Of a stretch of DNA of 64,000 bases, positions 48,601-60,607 are shown piece by piece. The first letter of the stretch is position 1; each line of letters begins with the position of its first letter. The notes under the pieces are model-generated. The model was not told the DNA's origin. It saw only the letters and a list, made by a program, of their open reading frames with translations, and made no database searches. Both the position numbers and the translations under genes were made by a program. The DNA is from Osedax fenrisi (taxonomy: Eukaryota > Annelida > Polychaeta > Sabellida > Siboglinidae): positions 17,423,618-17,487,617 of the forward strand of contig OZ025243.1 of the NCBI GenBank assembly GCA_964019155.1, in the 5' to 3' direction.

Positions 48601-51600
48601 TGTTGATGAGTATTGGTGTTGATGTTAATGTTCTCAAGATACATGAATAAATGTATTTAGAACAGCATTTATGACATCGTAAATAAGAGATATTATAGTG
48701 CAGTCCAGTACATTATAATAATAATACTAATAATAATAGTTATTTATCAGAATTTTTGTTGTTGTTGTTTATAATAAAATAAATATAAATATTATATATA
48801 TATATCTGTTTACTTCTGAATGGCTTCATAATGAGACTAATATTTTCTATTGCCAAGATATATTAAACAGTGTAAGGCTGTGTAACTTACTCTAGATGTG
48901 TTAGTAGTGCGGGGTATTTCGATACGGGGTGTATTCGGGGGTGTTGGGTCCGATGTCTTGCGCCGGTTCATTGAACATTCGCCGATTTCAAACTCTGTGT
49001 CGCTTTTAGGGGTCGGAGGTCGTGATCCAATGGGGCTGCGAGGAAGTAGGCCAAAGGTTAACGGTTATAGTATAAACATGAATTAATGAGATAGTATAAC
49101 GCTATAATTACTATTACATGTGATGAGTGATAGATTCTACTAGTAATATTATATTAGTAATATATATAATATTACTAATATAGGCATTATTAACCCTGTG
49201 ATGGGGTGATGATAGTAACCTGGTAATGGGGGTGATATCGCCATCGCTGAAGGGATGGCAACCGGAAGCAAACTGATTACCGGACCATTCAGAGCCCACG
49301 GAGGTGTGTTTATCAACGGAGGTGGAGGAGGAGGGCATCATTAAGGAGGGGGAGGTGGGAAGGGAGGAGGGTAACATAGGGATATCGGTGGCGTCAGATG
49401 ATGTACGGGAGGAGTTCAGGGTTTGTACACTCTCCGTGTCGCTTATCTCCATAGGGAACATATCTTCCGATGACATCGGTGGTGTAGTAGTTGTGGTGAG
49501 GGTTTCGTCACCAGAGTTAAGGTCAGAGGTCAATCGGGCTGAGGCAGCTATAGTAGCGGCTAATTGTTTAGCTTTACGGCGCTTCCTTCGCTTGACGTTC
49601 TTCTTGTCGAGCTTCAGATTGATGCAGATGTTTGCGAGATTCACGTCTTCTTTAGTAGTGGTTGTAACGTCTGTAACAGTTGCGGGGGTATCGGTAGTGG
49701 ATGTACTGGGGACGGGGGAATCATCGGAAGTGTCCCCCTGTGGGAGGGGTGACTGGTTCCATAGTTCAGGGTGTTCCTGTAGGTCTCGAATACCCTCTTC
49801 GATCATCTGACTGGGGTCCATGATGGGGGAGGTGGCCATGTGTGGTGGTAACTGTTGTGAGTGTGAGAGATAGGAGTGAGAGGAAGGGGTAAGGTTTAGT
49901 AACTACAGTGTACAGGGCTGTACTAGAATATACGCACTACATTAACACACATACTTATGAGTGTCTTATGAGAATTGCTCACAAGTGATTTATATATATT
50001 TATTCACAATTCATATTGAAATAATAGATTCTTTGCGCCGAATTAAATTGAGTTTTAAATAAGAATTAGTTTCATATATTGTATTTGTATTGTAATTATT
50101 ACGATCATTGCCAAGTATACGCACACAGAACAAAGCATCAGCAACACAACTAACATCAACGTCTGTGGTAGTGAGCTCTTCAACAAAGAAAGCCTCTCCC
50201 GCCTCTCCTAGCTTCATGTGCAATGGTACAGATATTCCATTCACCTCGATATCCACCTATAGGTGATTGAGGGCATTACAACTCGCATCTATTGGGTAAG
50301 GATTACTGATATCGTAGAGATTGGGTAATGTTAATTCATTAGGCTCATCTTTTTAGTATTTAGCATATACTGCATATTTTATTATCTATATAAATAGTAT
50401 TTATATATATATATATATATATGGCATTAGCATATGTCCTCATTTACATTGCAAATAGAAAATGATTAATGCAATACAAGGCTGACAGCATTTCTATTAA
50501 AGTGTTCATTTGTGTTTAGCTAATGTATTTATCTAGGGTATGGATATTTGCATAAAAATAAAATAATTAAACATCAATATTCATATCTCCATATGGTATA
50601 TTTATATATATTTGTATATATGTATGTATATAAGTATTTAGTATACATAACACTATTTTATATAGGGTTACAATGAATTCATTATGATAAATATCACATT
50701 GAAGTAATTATACCCAATATAAATACTTGTCTATTTCCAAGAAATTGCACATTTTCATTTAATTTTACAACTATTATTAATATTATTATTATTATAGTTT
50801 TTCATAGTTTATTGGAAATAAACAAATGAGTATATACAGTGTATAGATGGAAACAATGTTAATAAAAATAATATTGCATTGGTGTGTAGTACATTGATAA
50901 CCAATATATACACTGTCAGATAAATCAATATTTCTATTCTTATAAGAATTCTTATAAAGATATTAGAAACTTGACCTCATTGTTATAGATATACCTAATA
51001 TATATATATATATATATATATATACAAGAGAGATAAACAGAGCTGTGTATATGAATCATGTATTATTAATAGTAATAGTGCATACAAATATGCATTAAAA
51101 ATAAACACCTTTTAATTGGTAAACTAAATATGTGGTGATATAAATAGATTATATAACTTTCTTCGATTTCTTTCAAAAGTTTTCTGCACTAATAATAAAC
51201 TAGATAAATATTATTTGATTGATATATATGAAATAAATATATTATATTCAATCAGAATATAAATGTTTTTCGATTTGTAAATTATAATCCTAAAAGGTGT
51301 TACACACAAACTTTAACGCAATTATTAACTCTAATAATAGGGGTGAAATCGCTTTTACAGGGATTTAAATAATATAGTTAAACTTTAACATCTAATAATT
51401 AGAGTTAATAATTTCATTCAAGTTGGTGTGAAACCCCTTTAAGAAATATGAATTAATACTAAATATATATAGTTAATAAATAGTGAGATAGAATTATTAA
51501 TAACTTGGTTAGATTAGCAAATAATTATGAATTTTGTTATATTATAAAGTATATAAGTAAGTATATGAATCATATAATATGATATGTATTAAATATAGAT

Positions 51601-52905
51601 TATATAAGATATAAATAGACTCTATTTAATAGAGTAGAACTAAATAATAACAATATGATAAAGCAGGATCTATTTTTAGAAGACAAATTAAATGGGTCAA
51701 TAAACAACTTTTATAATAAATAATAGTATCAAATATCTCTCACTAGCACTATTATTGATTACATTAATGACCCAAATAAAATATAATTAATTTATTGTTA
51801 ATTATAATTAAATCAAATGAAAAAGTAATTATATAGCATTATAAAAAGATCACTACTAATTATAAAATTTATATGACCAGGGTTATGTTGCTGCCATAAA
51901 ATAAAATAAAATAAATATGTGAATTGTATTCTGTCACAGAATTTCTGTGTTATATATAGTTGGCCATATTTGAGGTTTTTAGGTTTAAAAATTAATTATA
52001 TTTTAGTGTTATAAATATAGGTTATTTTCTACTAAAATCACATGTATGATTGATTACTATTATCTAGTATTAAATATTCACATTAAATTTTATTATTTCA
52101 TAATTTAAAAACATCAAGAATCCAACAAAACTTTTGAAAGATATGTAGTATTTTTTGCTAACACTGAAACATTATGGAGATAGTTAAATATTATCCTAGG
52201 ACAATTTATTTTATCGCAGCAACCGAACCCAGATATATATATATATATATATATATTTATAACACTAAAATCATTAATTTTTAAACCTAAAAACCTCAAA
52301 TCTTGCCAACACTATATATAACACAGAATACAATTCACATTATACACTGTACATTACATAGTACATTGCACAGTACTATGTTGTAGATATCAGATGTTGT
52401 GGTAGTATAGATAACATCAGTGCATTTCTCAAATTACAGTCAGACATAATAAATTACCTCATATATCATATGAAGATGAAATATAACTATATGGACAGTA
52501 TATAGACATACATACATTATATATGTACTACATATACATATATCATATTTGATATATGTGTATGTATCTCACAAATATTCTAATTGAAATAACAACTATT
52601 TATTGATATTCCAGGGGGTTCTAAAACATACGCACCGAAGAGTAACTGAACTGAGGATAGGGGTATGCACCCCATCACCCCTATTAGATAAGTAACGCCT
52701 AGGCTAGTGTAATATAGATACGAACGAGTTTCTCGCGGGCGCGTAGCACCCCAATCTTGCCAAAGCGCACGTGAAAGGGAGACGAGGCAAACGTTCCATC
52801 CGACTGCCGTACAATCACCACGTCTATACTGCCGTTCAGAGTGGCGCTGTTGATCTCCTGGTAGAAGTCTTTGAAGTTAGAGATTATGCTGCCCACGTAG
52901 TTCAT
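40757..52905 (-). CDS. LPIN: Lipin, phosphatidate phosphatase (19 coding exons, complete)
   Basis: Mg2+-dependent phosphatidate phosphatase making diacylglycerol at the ER; lipins also act as nuclear coregulators and are mTORC1 substrates in mammals. Exons 5'-3': 52726-52905, 50155-50256, 49220-49851, 48891-49035, 48449-48632, 47708-47858, 47235-47448, 47100-47158, 46805-46960, 46221-46290, 45892-46011, 44953-45028, 44526-44617, 44309-44457, 43787-44029, 43288-43402, 42689-42766, 41847-41964, 40757-40857. Total 2985 nt, 994 aa (human lipin-1 about 890), all phases consistent. N-LIP begins MNYVGSIISNF; a basic NLS-like stretch is at about 177-189; SSEDMFPMEIS, EWKWGELP, YLDDL..MDPEVAALY, SIAMSLCGG, NLVVKI..KYYNW and WWSW are lipin landmarks. 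The catalytic DxDxT motif is DIDGT at 770-774; the coactivator LxxIL motif appears as LGHVL. The C-terminus FTYWREP is conserved. Junctions of exons 1/2, 4/5 and 6/7 are the least certain. Confidence 0.96.
41847..43402 (-). CDS. LPIN: Lipin exons 16, 17 and 18
   Basis: Exon 16 (43288-43402): EVIERKPEEFKIGCLRDIKA through FYAGFGNKIN. Exon 17 (42689-42766): DVWAYSAVKIPISRIFTVNY with KGELRQ. Exon 18 (41847-41964): ETSSTLNSTYSKLCDIVDHV with FPPLVKRKRG. These equal FYAAFGNRPADVYSYKQVG, IFTVNPKGEL and CEVVDHVFPLL of C-LIP. Intron 16 between the first two is almost wholly a minisatellite. Confidence 0.93.
42795..43262. repeat. Minisatellite filling lipin intron 16
   Basis: Roughly twenty-two copies of a 21-22 bp unit, consensus GGGCGTGTTCCTATACAATA with variants GGGCTGGTTCC and GGGAGTGTTCC. 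The intron is 521 bp, so nearly all of it is array. Confidence 0.95.
43787..44029 (-). CDS. LPIN: Lipin exon 15, C-LIP core
   Basis: Starts SDVLGHVLPMIGKDWSQDGI and continues GYKFLYLSARAIGQAKITR, LPIGPMLLSPSSLLSAFHK. LGHVL stands where mammalian lipin-1 has LGHIL (the LxxIL coactivator motif), an I-to-V change. The HAD core residues SAR and GP..LSP are present. Confidence 0.95.
44309..44457 (-). CDS. LPIN: Lipin exon 14, catalytic DIDGT motif
   Basis: Encodes VQYSVTTQYQGTTRCKSYIY then LWNWDDRIIVSDIDGTITR. DIDGT is the haloacid-dehalogenase DxDxT nucleophile motif of lipins, with both Asp present, so phosphatase activity is expected. Acceptor CTTCAG, donor AG|GTGAGA. Confidence 0.97.
44526..45028 (-). 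CDS. LPIN: Lipin exons 12 and 13
   Basis: Exon 12 (44953-45028) is a Ser/Glu-rich linker SKDVISESSELKSSEIQSNG. Exon 13 (44526-44617) carries KFYSKEFKKSLKLNSDQI, equal to VSYKKTLRLTSEQLKSLKL at the start of C-LIP. Both have CAG acceptors and in-phase donors. Confidence 0.9.
45892..46011 (-). CDS. LPIN: Lipin exon 11 (middle-lipin WWSW motif)
   Basis: Forty codons with YMPKKERRRVWWSWSRSG, equal to the MPKKGGRWWFSWRGR motif of the middle-lipin domain, then a threonine-rich tail ending KETD at a GTACGT donor. Confidence 0.93.
46221..46290 (-). CDS. LPIN: Lipin exon 10
   Basis: Seventy nucleotides encoding K-YYNWQVAGPQLMAMFAFKSE and LPQ, equal to the KYYNW..LLAMQAF segment of lipins. It is separated from exon 9 by an intron holding a 165-bp hAT-type MITE. 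Confidence 0.92.
46393..46557. mobile_element. hAT-type MITE, 165 bp, lipin intron 9
   Basis: Ends CAGGGATGGGGTCAAATAC and, reversed, CAGGGTTGGGGTCAAATAC. Flanks ACTATAGG and ACAATAGG match at 7 of 8 as a target duplication. The interior is made of GTATTTGTATTTG-like repeats that fold back. Shares the CAGGG terminus with the element at 8404. Confidence 0.85.
46805..47158 (-). CDS. LPIN: Lipin exons 8 and 9 (SLCGG module)
   Basis: Exon 8 (47100-47158, 59 nt) encodes ISQCSSDFEINCNNFKLPFG; exon 9 (46805-46960) encodes ESIAMSLCGGHLDADHYVKD through NNLVVKIND. SIAMSLCGG and NLVVKI match the conserved middle of lipins (PSIAISLCGG, NLVVKIGSKYYNW). The tiny exon 8 is supported by phase and by clean CAG and GT borders. 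Confidence 0.9.
47235..47448 (-). CDS. LPIN: Lipin exon 7, repeat-bearing acidic linker
   Basis: Acidic, low-conservation linker that includes an in-frame ITDSN repeat (15-bp unit, three perfect copies plus degenerate flanks) and ends SLPRSPEP at a GTAAGT donor. The acceptor is chosen at GTGAG|AAG to keep the frame from exon 6; a second AG four bases on would also work. Confidence 0.82.
47708..47858 (-). CDS. LPIN: Lipin exon 6 (YLDDL / MDPEVAALY)
   Basis: VEKTSGGLFNFMRKTKKMRH then EGIYLDDLNLDQMDPEVAAL, the best-conserved mid-lipin motif. Acceptor CACAACAG, donor AG|GTAAGC, both in phase. Confidence 0.94.
48449..48632 (-). CDS. LPIN: Lipin exon 5 (WGELP motif)
   Basis: Contains NLDTEWKWGELPMPP, corresponding to the WLWGELP motif of lipins, followed by a serine-rich stretch and SDEGK. 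The donor G|GTAACC is clear. The start is set at CTTGAG|AAC to keep phase 0 from exon 4; a downstream CAG could be used instead. Confidence 0.85.
48891..49035 (-). CDS. LPIN: Lipin exon 4
   Basis: Encodes S-PIGSRPPTPKSDTEFEIGEC and a proline/threonine-rich tail ending NTSR before GTAAGT. It matches the SGSRPSTPKSDSE segment of vertebrate lipins. Too short and phase-broken to appear as an ordinary ORF. Confidence 0.92.
49220..49851 (-). CDS. LPIN: Lipin exon 3, NLS and Ser/Thr-rich region
   Basis: The largest exon, 632 nt. It starts LPPHMATSPI after ACAACAG, carries a Ser/Thr/Pro-rich stretch, the basic cluster KKNVKRRKRRKAK (about residues 177-189) that fits the lipin nuclear localisation signal, and MSSEDMFPMEISD, a lipin landmark. 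It ends ITPITR at a phase-2 GTTACT donor. Its GC content and the long clean frame stand out from the flanking introns. Confidence 0.94.
50155..50256 (-). CDS. LPIN: Lipin exon 2, N-LIP continuation
   Basis: Thirty-four codons VDIEVNGISVPLHMKLGEAG through EEL and TTTDVD, after the acceptor CTATAG and before the donor GTTAGT. The HMKLGEAGEAFFVEE core completes the N-LIP fold. It is preceded by a long 2.5-kb intron 1 that holds two palindromic elements. Confidence 0.9.
51293..51440. mobile_element. Palindromic MITE, 148 bp, lipin intron 1
   Basis: Arms of about 43 bp, starting AAAGGTGTTACACAC on the left and, reversed, AAAGGGGTTTCACACCAAC on the right, both running to ATTATTAACTCTAAT. A TA/TAA-like target flanks it. 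No ORF. Confidence 0.7.
51877..52345. repeat. Two interleaved inverted repeats, lipin intron 1
   Basis: Pair 1: CAGGGTTATGTTGCTGCC near 51880 with the reverse of GCAGCAACCGAACCCAG near 52215. Pair 2: about 51918-52020 (GTGAATTGTATTCTG then GAGGTTTTTAGGTTTAAAAA) with its reverse at 52254-52345. The order L1 L2 R1 R2 is interleaved rather than nested, so one element probably inserted into or overlaps another. A (TA)n run separates R1 from R2. Confidence 0.65.
52726..52905 (-). CDS. LPIN: Lipin exon 1, start of the N-LIP domain
   Basis: Sixty codons from MNYVGSIISNFKDFY to RAREKL. SPFHVRFGKIGVLRAREK is nearly the family consensus and fixes the start codon. The end is placed at CTC|GTTCGT so that exon 2 continues VDIEVNG, as in other lipins (REKVVDIEING). 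The donor is a weak match, but the reading frame and homology demand it. Confidence 0.92.
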
Positions 52906-53687
52906 GGCTGTCGGTAGTGGTGGATCAGGAGCAGGGTTCCTATAGGAGGGAAGGGGAGGGAGGGTTAGTAACCAATGACAACGCGTTCATGTTTGTGAAC
53001 GTTATGTGTTATAAACTTATAATTAGAATTAGTTTATTATATGTTACTGTTATTATTATTATTATTAATTGTTTTATTGTTTTTATATCACTATCACTAC
53101 AATAAGTAGATAGCATTATTATTATTATTAATAGATAACAGCTTGAAAGGGTGTACACTACCTAGATAAGATGTTAAACACAACACATGCACACAGAGTG
53201 TGAACAACAATGGTACAGAATAGATGTTTCCAGTAAACATATGTGTACACATCAGTCTAATGTAAACAACACATCAATAGGTTATATCACATGACACATG
53301 AATGTATTGTACCACACACACACCGTTTTATCATGCTTGTTATGATCAGTGCATGTGATAACAGCTCTAAATGGGGACCTATATACACTATGATAAGGGT
53401 GATGTCAGTATCATCAGATAAACTATATGTAAAGTATTCATAGAGATCTGTTTATGTTGTATATATATTATGTTGTATATATTAACATATAGGGCTATAG
53501 CCTTTAGGTATACATTCTAGTAGTCATCATAGTTCTGTTATACACTATAATATACAGTATACTGTGTATGTGTGAGATAGCATGGTCCAGTGTGTATTTA
53601 AGTTATATAATGTAAATATAACATTCGTACTACTGCCAGTTCAAAAACGTATATGTTTGCGTATTTTACACACACTGTACAGTGTAC

Positions 53688-53693
<6 letters not shown>

Positions 53694-53750
<57 letters not shown>
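53694..53750. repeat. (GT)n microsatellite
   Basis: Uninterrupted GT dinucleotides upstream of the lipin start, followed at 53870-53990 by a 16-bp repeat (ACCATATGTGTATAT) of about seven copies. Confidence 0.95.
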
Positions 53751-53753
<3 letters not shown>

Positions 53754-54208
53754 ATATACCTCAAAGTATATTCTAGATACTCCGCAGTATGTTCTAGACG
53801 CGATCAATGTCCTAGTCATGTCTTATCATGCTCTTACTGGGCGACATGCACTTAGTGCATAGTCCATATATATGTATATATACCATATGTGTATATACCA
53901 TATGTGTATATATCATATGTGTATATACCATATGTGTATATATCATATGTGTATATACCATATGTTTGTATATCATATGTGTATACATAGTATAACTATA
54001 GTTACTTAATACTGCGGTCAAATAGATAACAACAACAACAACAACACGGAGTTGATGATGACGGAGATGAGATGATCATGTTGATGCAGATAATACACGG
54101 TGGTATCATTGTACATATAAGAGTCGTACTTGTGTGAAAAAAGACACATACACACACATATGAATGTTTACATTGTGTTCAGTGCGTGTGACACACACAT
54201 ACGGTGTA

Positions 54209-54214
<6 letters not shown>

Positions 54215-54300
<86 letters not shown>
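54215..54300. repeat. (GT)n microsatellite
   Basis: About 85 bp of GT repeats ending GCGCG. Further CA-rich repeats lie at 54785-54835. Confidence 0.95.
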
Positions 54301-54302
<2 letters not shown>

Positions 54303-54935
54303 TATAGTAAACACTTTTTTACGTAAACAATGTTATTGCGCATGACTACCAAAGTGTATTCATTGTGCAATAGTATTGTAATCTCATCATCATCAGCATC
54401 ATCAGCATCATCATCACTGTCTATCTGGGCATGCTATGAGAGATCTAGATGATACTTTGTTGCGTTCGAACGGATTTTATTTATTTAGGAGATCATTTAT
54501 ATAGGACAAAGTTATTTATAATATATAAATGTTATATCGTACGATATGTCAAATAAGTAATTATACAATATGAAATGAACCTATATATATATAATAGCTA
54601 TTATTAAATCGAAATAATGTTAAAAAAATAATGAATAGATAACCGAATTTCATTTAAATAGGTCATAAATGTATGCGCATGAAACATCTATAAATCTTTA
54701 TACATATATGTATACCTTAATATATTAATAGTCGTGATTTAGGACGTAACTAATCTATAACTAGTGATAGTTTAATGTAATTAATACACACACAAACACA
54801 CACATACACACACAAACACACACAAACACACATATATAAATAATATCATTATTACTTTTGTTGCTATTGTTTTTACTATGAATAAGTATTAAATAACAAA
54901 TTAATAGTATATTATTTAAATGACACACTATAATA

Positions 54936-54966
<31 letters not shown>

Positions 54967-57900
54967 AACAATGTTATAAAACTACAGGAGTATTAACGTA
55001 TTCACTCTGAGAAAGCACTCTGTATGTTCCGTGTTTATATATGTGATTCACGAACAATACAGGGGTCAATAGATGGGCTGATCTAGATATAACTGACCAC
55101 AAGTGGCCACTACACACTAGACTTAATGTTATCAAAAGCACCACACAATGAATGACATAATTAAAGATACGAGTTCAATGTTCATGTCCTTGGTAATACG
55201 ATAACACACCGATAGCTATTGCATAACTACTAGTTTATATTCCGTATACCCATAGTTATGAACTATATAGGTAGTAGACAACAGTAGTGTATGTGTTTGT
55301 GTGGATAAGACATCTCATATATATATATATATATATATATATTATTCATATAATATGTATACCTATTATGTATAAGTTTTAATATATTATGTAATATCAA
55401 CCTACCGATATTCATAGAGATTACTAATTATTGGATAATCTATATAAAGGAGAAGGATGATGAGGAAGATGGGGTTGATGAGATATTAATTACGTAATCC
55501 AATTATAGGAAAACTATTTATTACGTAATCTAGCGACCAGTTGTTCCAATACCACTATAAGTATTGCTCAGTAGTCAACTTAATTGTTGAATTACTGTTA
55601 TATAATATGATAAGAATTCCACCACGTAGGGCTATTAGTATCGAGTAGGTTACTTATATATTATATATAGGATTATTGGTATATCAATAAAGTATATGAC
55701 GTATAATTTATTATACAGAATACTTATCAATGATATATCATTATATCATTATATTATTATATATGATATCAACAAGTATATATGTATATATATATATATA
55801 GAATTGTAAATGTTTTCTTTATTTAGTATCATTAATCTATAGATCAGTAGTAGATGAAGTATACTAATAATTCCACACTATATTAATACTAGCAAAGCCG
55901 TATAGCTCTGGTACATGTATAGAGCTCGGTATATAGTTGGTATATACATTGTATATACACTATATAATTATCAGGTATTTCTAACACTTTCCGCACAAAC
56001 TACATTATACTGGTGAGTGGGAAAATAAATTAAATATACTGGCTAATCACCAACTATATCTATTTATAGAATATATTCCACTAGTATACTATGTATAGCC
56101 TCATATGCGAATCCAGGCAATGCGAGGAACTAAAGCCTAGATTAGGTCGCGGTGTTGGTTCTAAAAATAGACCATGTGAGCCCAGAATGCACTTTGCGTA
56201 TTGTTACCTTAGAGGTAATGTAAATCTTATATCTCCACTCTAGAGTGTGTATATTATAATTACTATAATATACTGTTTACACTATATTATATAGTCTATA
56301 TACTATATTATTATTGATATATAATTGGTGATATGTTTACTGAACTATATAGTATACTAAGAAATACTATACTAAGAATGTTATATAATAATCAGTACAT
56401 TGTATACACAGCTAAGTGTGCAAACTATATGTGTGACGGACAATGTGTGTACAATTTACATAAGCACTGAGAGTATGTTATTGAGGGATACCTAACATCT
56501 ATGAGAGCTAAGGATAACTATTGTAAACACATTGTTAACATTGATATAAGACATAGTTAGACAAATATATATATATATATATATATAGTATACAAATTAA
56601 TTTATAAAAATCATAATTTTAATAATAGAGCTAAATACATGCTAATCATATATGATTATAAAAATCCTCTTATTATATTGTGAAATGTATGTGTCCTATT
56701 AAAATGGATATTTAGTATTACTCATATTTAGTATTACTCATATTCAGTATGGTACTGTATTAAAATATAAATACAAGAATTAGTGTGTGGAATATCAATT
56801 ATAAGACTACATTAGTTATATGTGTATGCGATTAACATTGTACAATGTACATTGTACATGTTCATCTTTGTATATATATATATATGTATGTGTATATTTT
56901 TTCGTTGGTGTGTGTATTTAAATTACATTATAACTGTGGGTAAGTGCGATCTACTATATTATATTATACATAGAATATATGGTACACGCAAATAACAACA
57001 CGTACATATAAATAGTATATATATATATAGACTCTATATAATATAGATGTTTTAATAGAATTTATTATTGCTGTTTTAAATAATATATTATATTATAATA
57101 ATATTATAGTATTATATATTAAATATATTATATTTACTAATTAAATTATTATATATTAAATATATATAATATATATTTATCCTAATTATATAAAAACACG
57201 TATTGTATTACCACAGTCACTGTGACACTGTTACAGTGTGACAGTGGTATATATATATATAATATAAGCCCTATATTATTTGATAATTATTTTAATAGCC
57301 TATTATTATAATAATTATAATAGCCTATTAATTTAATAATTAGACAATGTTTAATTTAAACAGGGTTATTAATTTTGAATTAATTTGAACAAAATAATTA
57401 TAAACATTATAATTATTATATATAAATATTTGAATATAAAATATATTATATAATAGATTATAATTTAAAAAAAATAAATTAATGTATAATGTTATTTAAT
57501 TATTATTATTATAATTAGTTACTCGAGTTTTAAGTTATAACTAAATAATCATGTGGACCCTAAACCAAACGACGTTTGGTTTATCTACATTAAGCTAAAG
57601 CATTATAAAAGTTACTAACGTTATATATTAAGTAGTTTATTTATGAGTTTATTATAATAATTGAAATATATATTAGGTTTAATTAAAATTGACAATAATA
57701 GTATGTATTAAATATATTATATACGTAAGATACTCCTATGAAAAAAAATGTAATAATGAATAAAAAATGTGACAGCCGGTTGTTTATTTTGATTATAAAT
57801 ATATGTAACTAGGTCGACGAATCAAATACTATCATAAATATCACATGATAAAATACGCTTATATTATTGGTTCACAGATCGCACACCTCATCGCACGCAC

Positions 57901-59256
57901 ATTACGTGCCAGTCAAAGGACATTAGCACTTGCAATCATACGATTATCTTGATTTTTAAATAGTTATGTCAATTAATATAAAATGACGTATACTCTAACA
58001 TGTATCGCACGTGCTACTAACACATAAATAAACTACAATACACTGTTAATATTTGATTTAATATTCGTTATAATAATACTATTATATTATATATATTGTT
58101 ATAATATATGTTGTTATTAAAAATAATTATTGTTATGATAGATAAGTTATCTAAGATAACCCATCGATATAAATAAATGTTGTATTTATATCAATGATAT
58201 AACCAGGGAAACCTACCCGATATAACTATAGTTATTATATATATAACCAAACTACTATAAATAAGTGTATATCGTATGATAACGTACTTAAATGTGAGTA
58301 GACCACTTATAGGACACGCAACTACGTAATGATATGTGACGTAAGTTGCCTACATCGCACGCAAGTTTATAAATAAAACATCTCCGTACTTATATGGCCT
58401 ATTTGTACAGAACAAATATTACATAACACGTGGAAAATAGGTACCACTGTGGTACTACGGTGGACCGTCGGTGGTACTACTACTACCACATAACAACGCG
58501 TATACATGCATACTATCCACTACAAACAATAGGAACGTATCATATAAGCGAAGTGAGTGTAATAATATTACTTTCAATATATATATATAGTATACTATAC
58601 CCTATAGAGTAGTTGTATACAACTATAGTACGTACTAATGATGTATTCGCTACACCCGAGTGTTATCAATTAGTATCGAGTATTATAACCAATACATATC
58701 AAGTATAACATAGGTAGGCGTATGCTAATGATGTACTTAATTTAATAAGAAGGCATATGATTATCAATCATTACGGGTATACATATATAACTACCTATAT
58801 ATAATAGTATATTACACACTGTATTGTACACGGTACACGCGTGATGTTAATACTATGACGTGTTCTCTGCGCACGTAATCAATGCATGTGGTTGTGGTGA
58901 TGGTGCGTGTAGTGGGGTGGGCAGAGGGCTAGGTGCTCGTGTACCTAGAGCTGAATACGTGACGGGTGTACTGGGTATCGAGGTGTGTGTGGGTGTGTGT
59001 GTGTGTAGGTGTAGGTGTTATCGATATCACGTATCTATAGGTAGGTCGCGCTCGCTTATCTACATACAGATCTGTAGGTATACCTACTATATATAGTAGT
59101 GTATTGGTTGGCTGTATGGATGTAGGACCTATACTGTAGGACATACAGAGTATGTGTGGCTGTATGTGTATACCACTAGTACAACGGATACAATACAGGG
59201 AATAGCTCTAATGGTAGAGGTATATGTGTGTGTGTGTGTATATGTGTATGCTATGG

Positions 59257-59304
<48 letters not shown>

Positions 59305-60007
59305 AGAGATTATAGTATATACGTATATATGTTAGGGTATATATATATATATATATATTTATATATTTATATATATATATAGTATACTACAAATGTATTA
59401 ATATGTGAATATTGATATTACTAATTGAAACATTATAGATATATTGATTGACTCTGCCGGTAAGGACATTCTAGTATGTCATTACGCTACTACAATATAC
59501 ATACATTCTGTCACAATGGCCTATCTCTATCTCTATACAACTTGTCCGCAGTACAAGGCCAGACGTAGTCTAGGTTACTAGCCTAAAGTACAGTATGATC
59601 TAGCCCAATATCCAGGTGTTTTCCTAGTTGTATAACTGGGTAAACAAGACAGCGCTTAACGGCGCCTTTACTGCATTGTATGATGCTTAACTCGCAGTTA
59701 TTTATAACATGTACAATGTACATTGTACATGCATGTCTATCATGGTGTATCATTATAAATCATGTACCACTAGTGATAGAGCTCTATCAAGTTTACTTAG
59801 TCATGTTTCTATCGGGTTTATCTTTGTATGTATATAATAGTATACATTAAATACACCTGTATATATATATATAGATATCATATTCCACTTTTCCCTATCC
59901 TGCAGGTACACATATACGTATACTTCTAGTATACAGCGTATACAATATATACGACATGTTACAGCGATGATAAACGTATGACTCATGTACTTGTACTTAT
60001 TCGCGCG

Positions 60008-60056
60008 TGACTCACTCCGCAGCATGAGTCATCGACATAGTAGCGTATTACGTAAC
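60008..60056. promoter_or_regulatory. Cluster of bZIP-type motifs
   Basis: TGACTCA at 60008-60014, ATGAGTCAT at 60024-60032 and TTACGTAA at 60048-60055 within 49 bp of locally GC-rich sequence: two AP-1-like sites and one PAR/CEBP-like palindrome. Enhancer role is inferred. Confidence 0.35.
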
Positions 60057-60563
60057 ATACGTGTGCGAATGTGTCACACGGGTTGTATGTGTGTGTGCGC
60101 GCACATGTGTGTATATTATTAATGTGATTGTACGATACTTTTTGCACTGTAGTAGTTTTTTCGTGCTTTATTGATTTCTGGCACCAAGTACATTGTGGTG
60201 TGTTGCTATAGCTGTGATTCTAGAACGTATTATATTCTAATATAATTAACTAGCGTAGTATATCTATAGAACTATAAACCACAGTAAATGTATAGAACTA
60301 TAAAGTATAGTGTATTATATATATTGGTATAATAGAGCTATAGAGATATCTCGATCATTGGTATATATAGTCTATAGACTATATATAGACTATAGACTAT
60401 AGATGTAGCAATAGGTGCCGGGCGATACATTACTACAACAATAGGCATATCTTATCATCGGGTGTATGCCAATATTTATAGTTTACCGGTAAGATATACA
60501 TCTATGGGTGAGCTTATATTAATCACGTGACAGCAACGGTGTATTATATAATAGTATAATATT

Positions 60564-60602
<39 letters not shown>

Positions 60603-60607
<5 letters not shown>

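Larger units (their letters stand above)
52906..59990. other. 5' flank of lipin, no coding exon recognised
   Basis: AT-rich with (TA)n, (GT)n and small palindromes such as GTACAATGTACATTGTAC (about 56838 and 59710). Untranslated lipin exons and the promoter may lie here, but nothing marks them. Short frames present are repeat-derived. Confidence 0.6.

Noticed and set aside
49304..49810. 168-codon plus-strand frame
   Set aside because: Antisense shadow of lipin exon 3, whose frame matches the lipin family.
53812..54021. Frame rich in IYTHMVYTHM repeats
   Set aside because: Generated by a 16-bp TATGTGTATA repeat; no other coding evidence.
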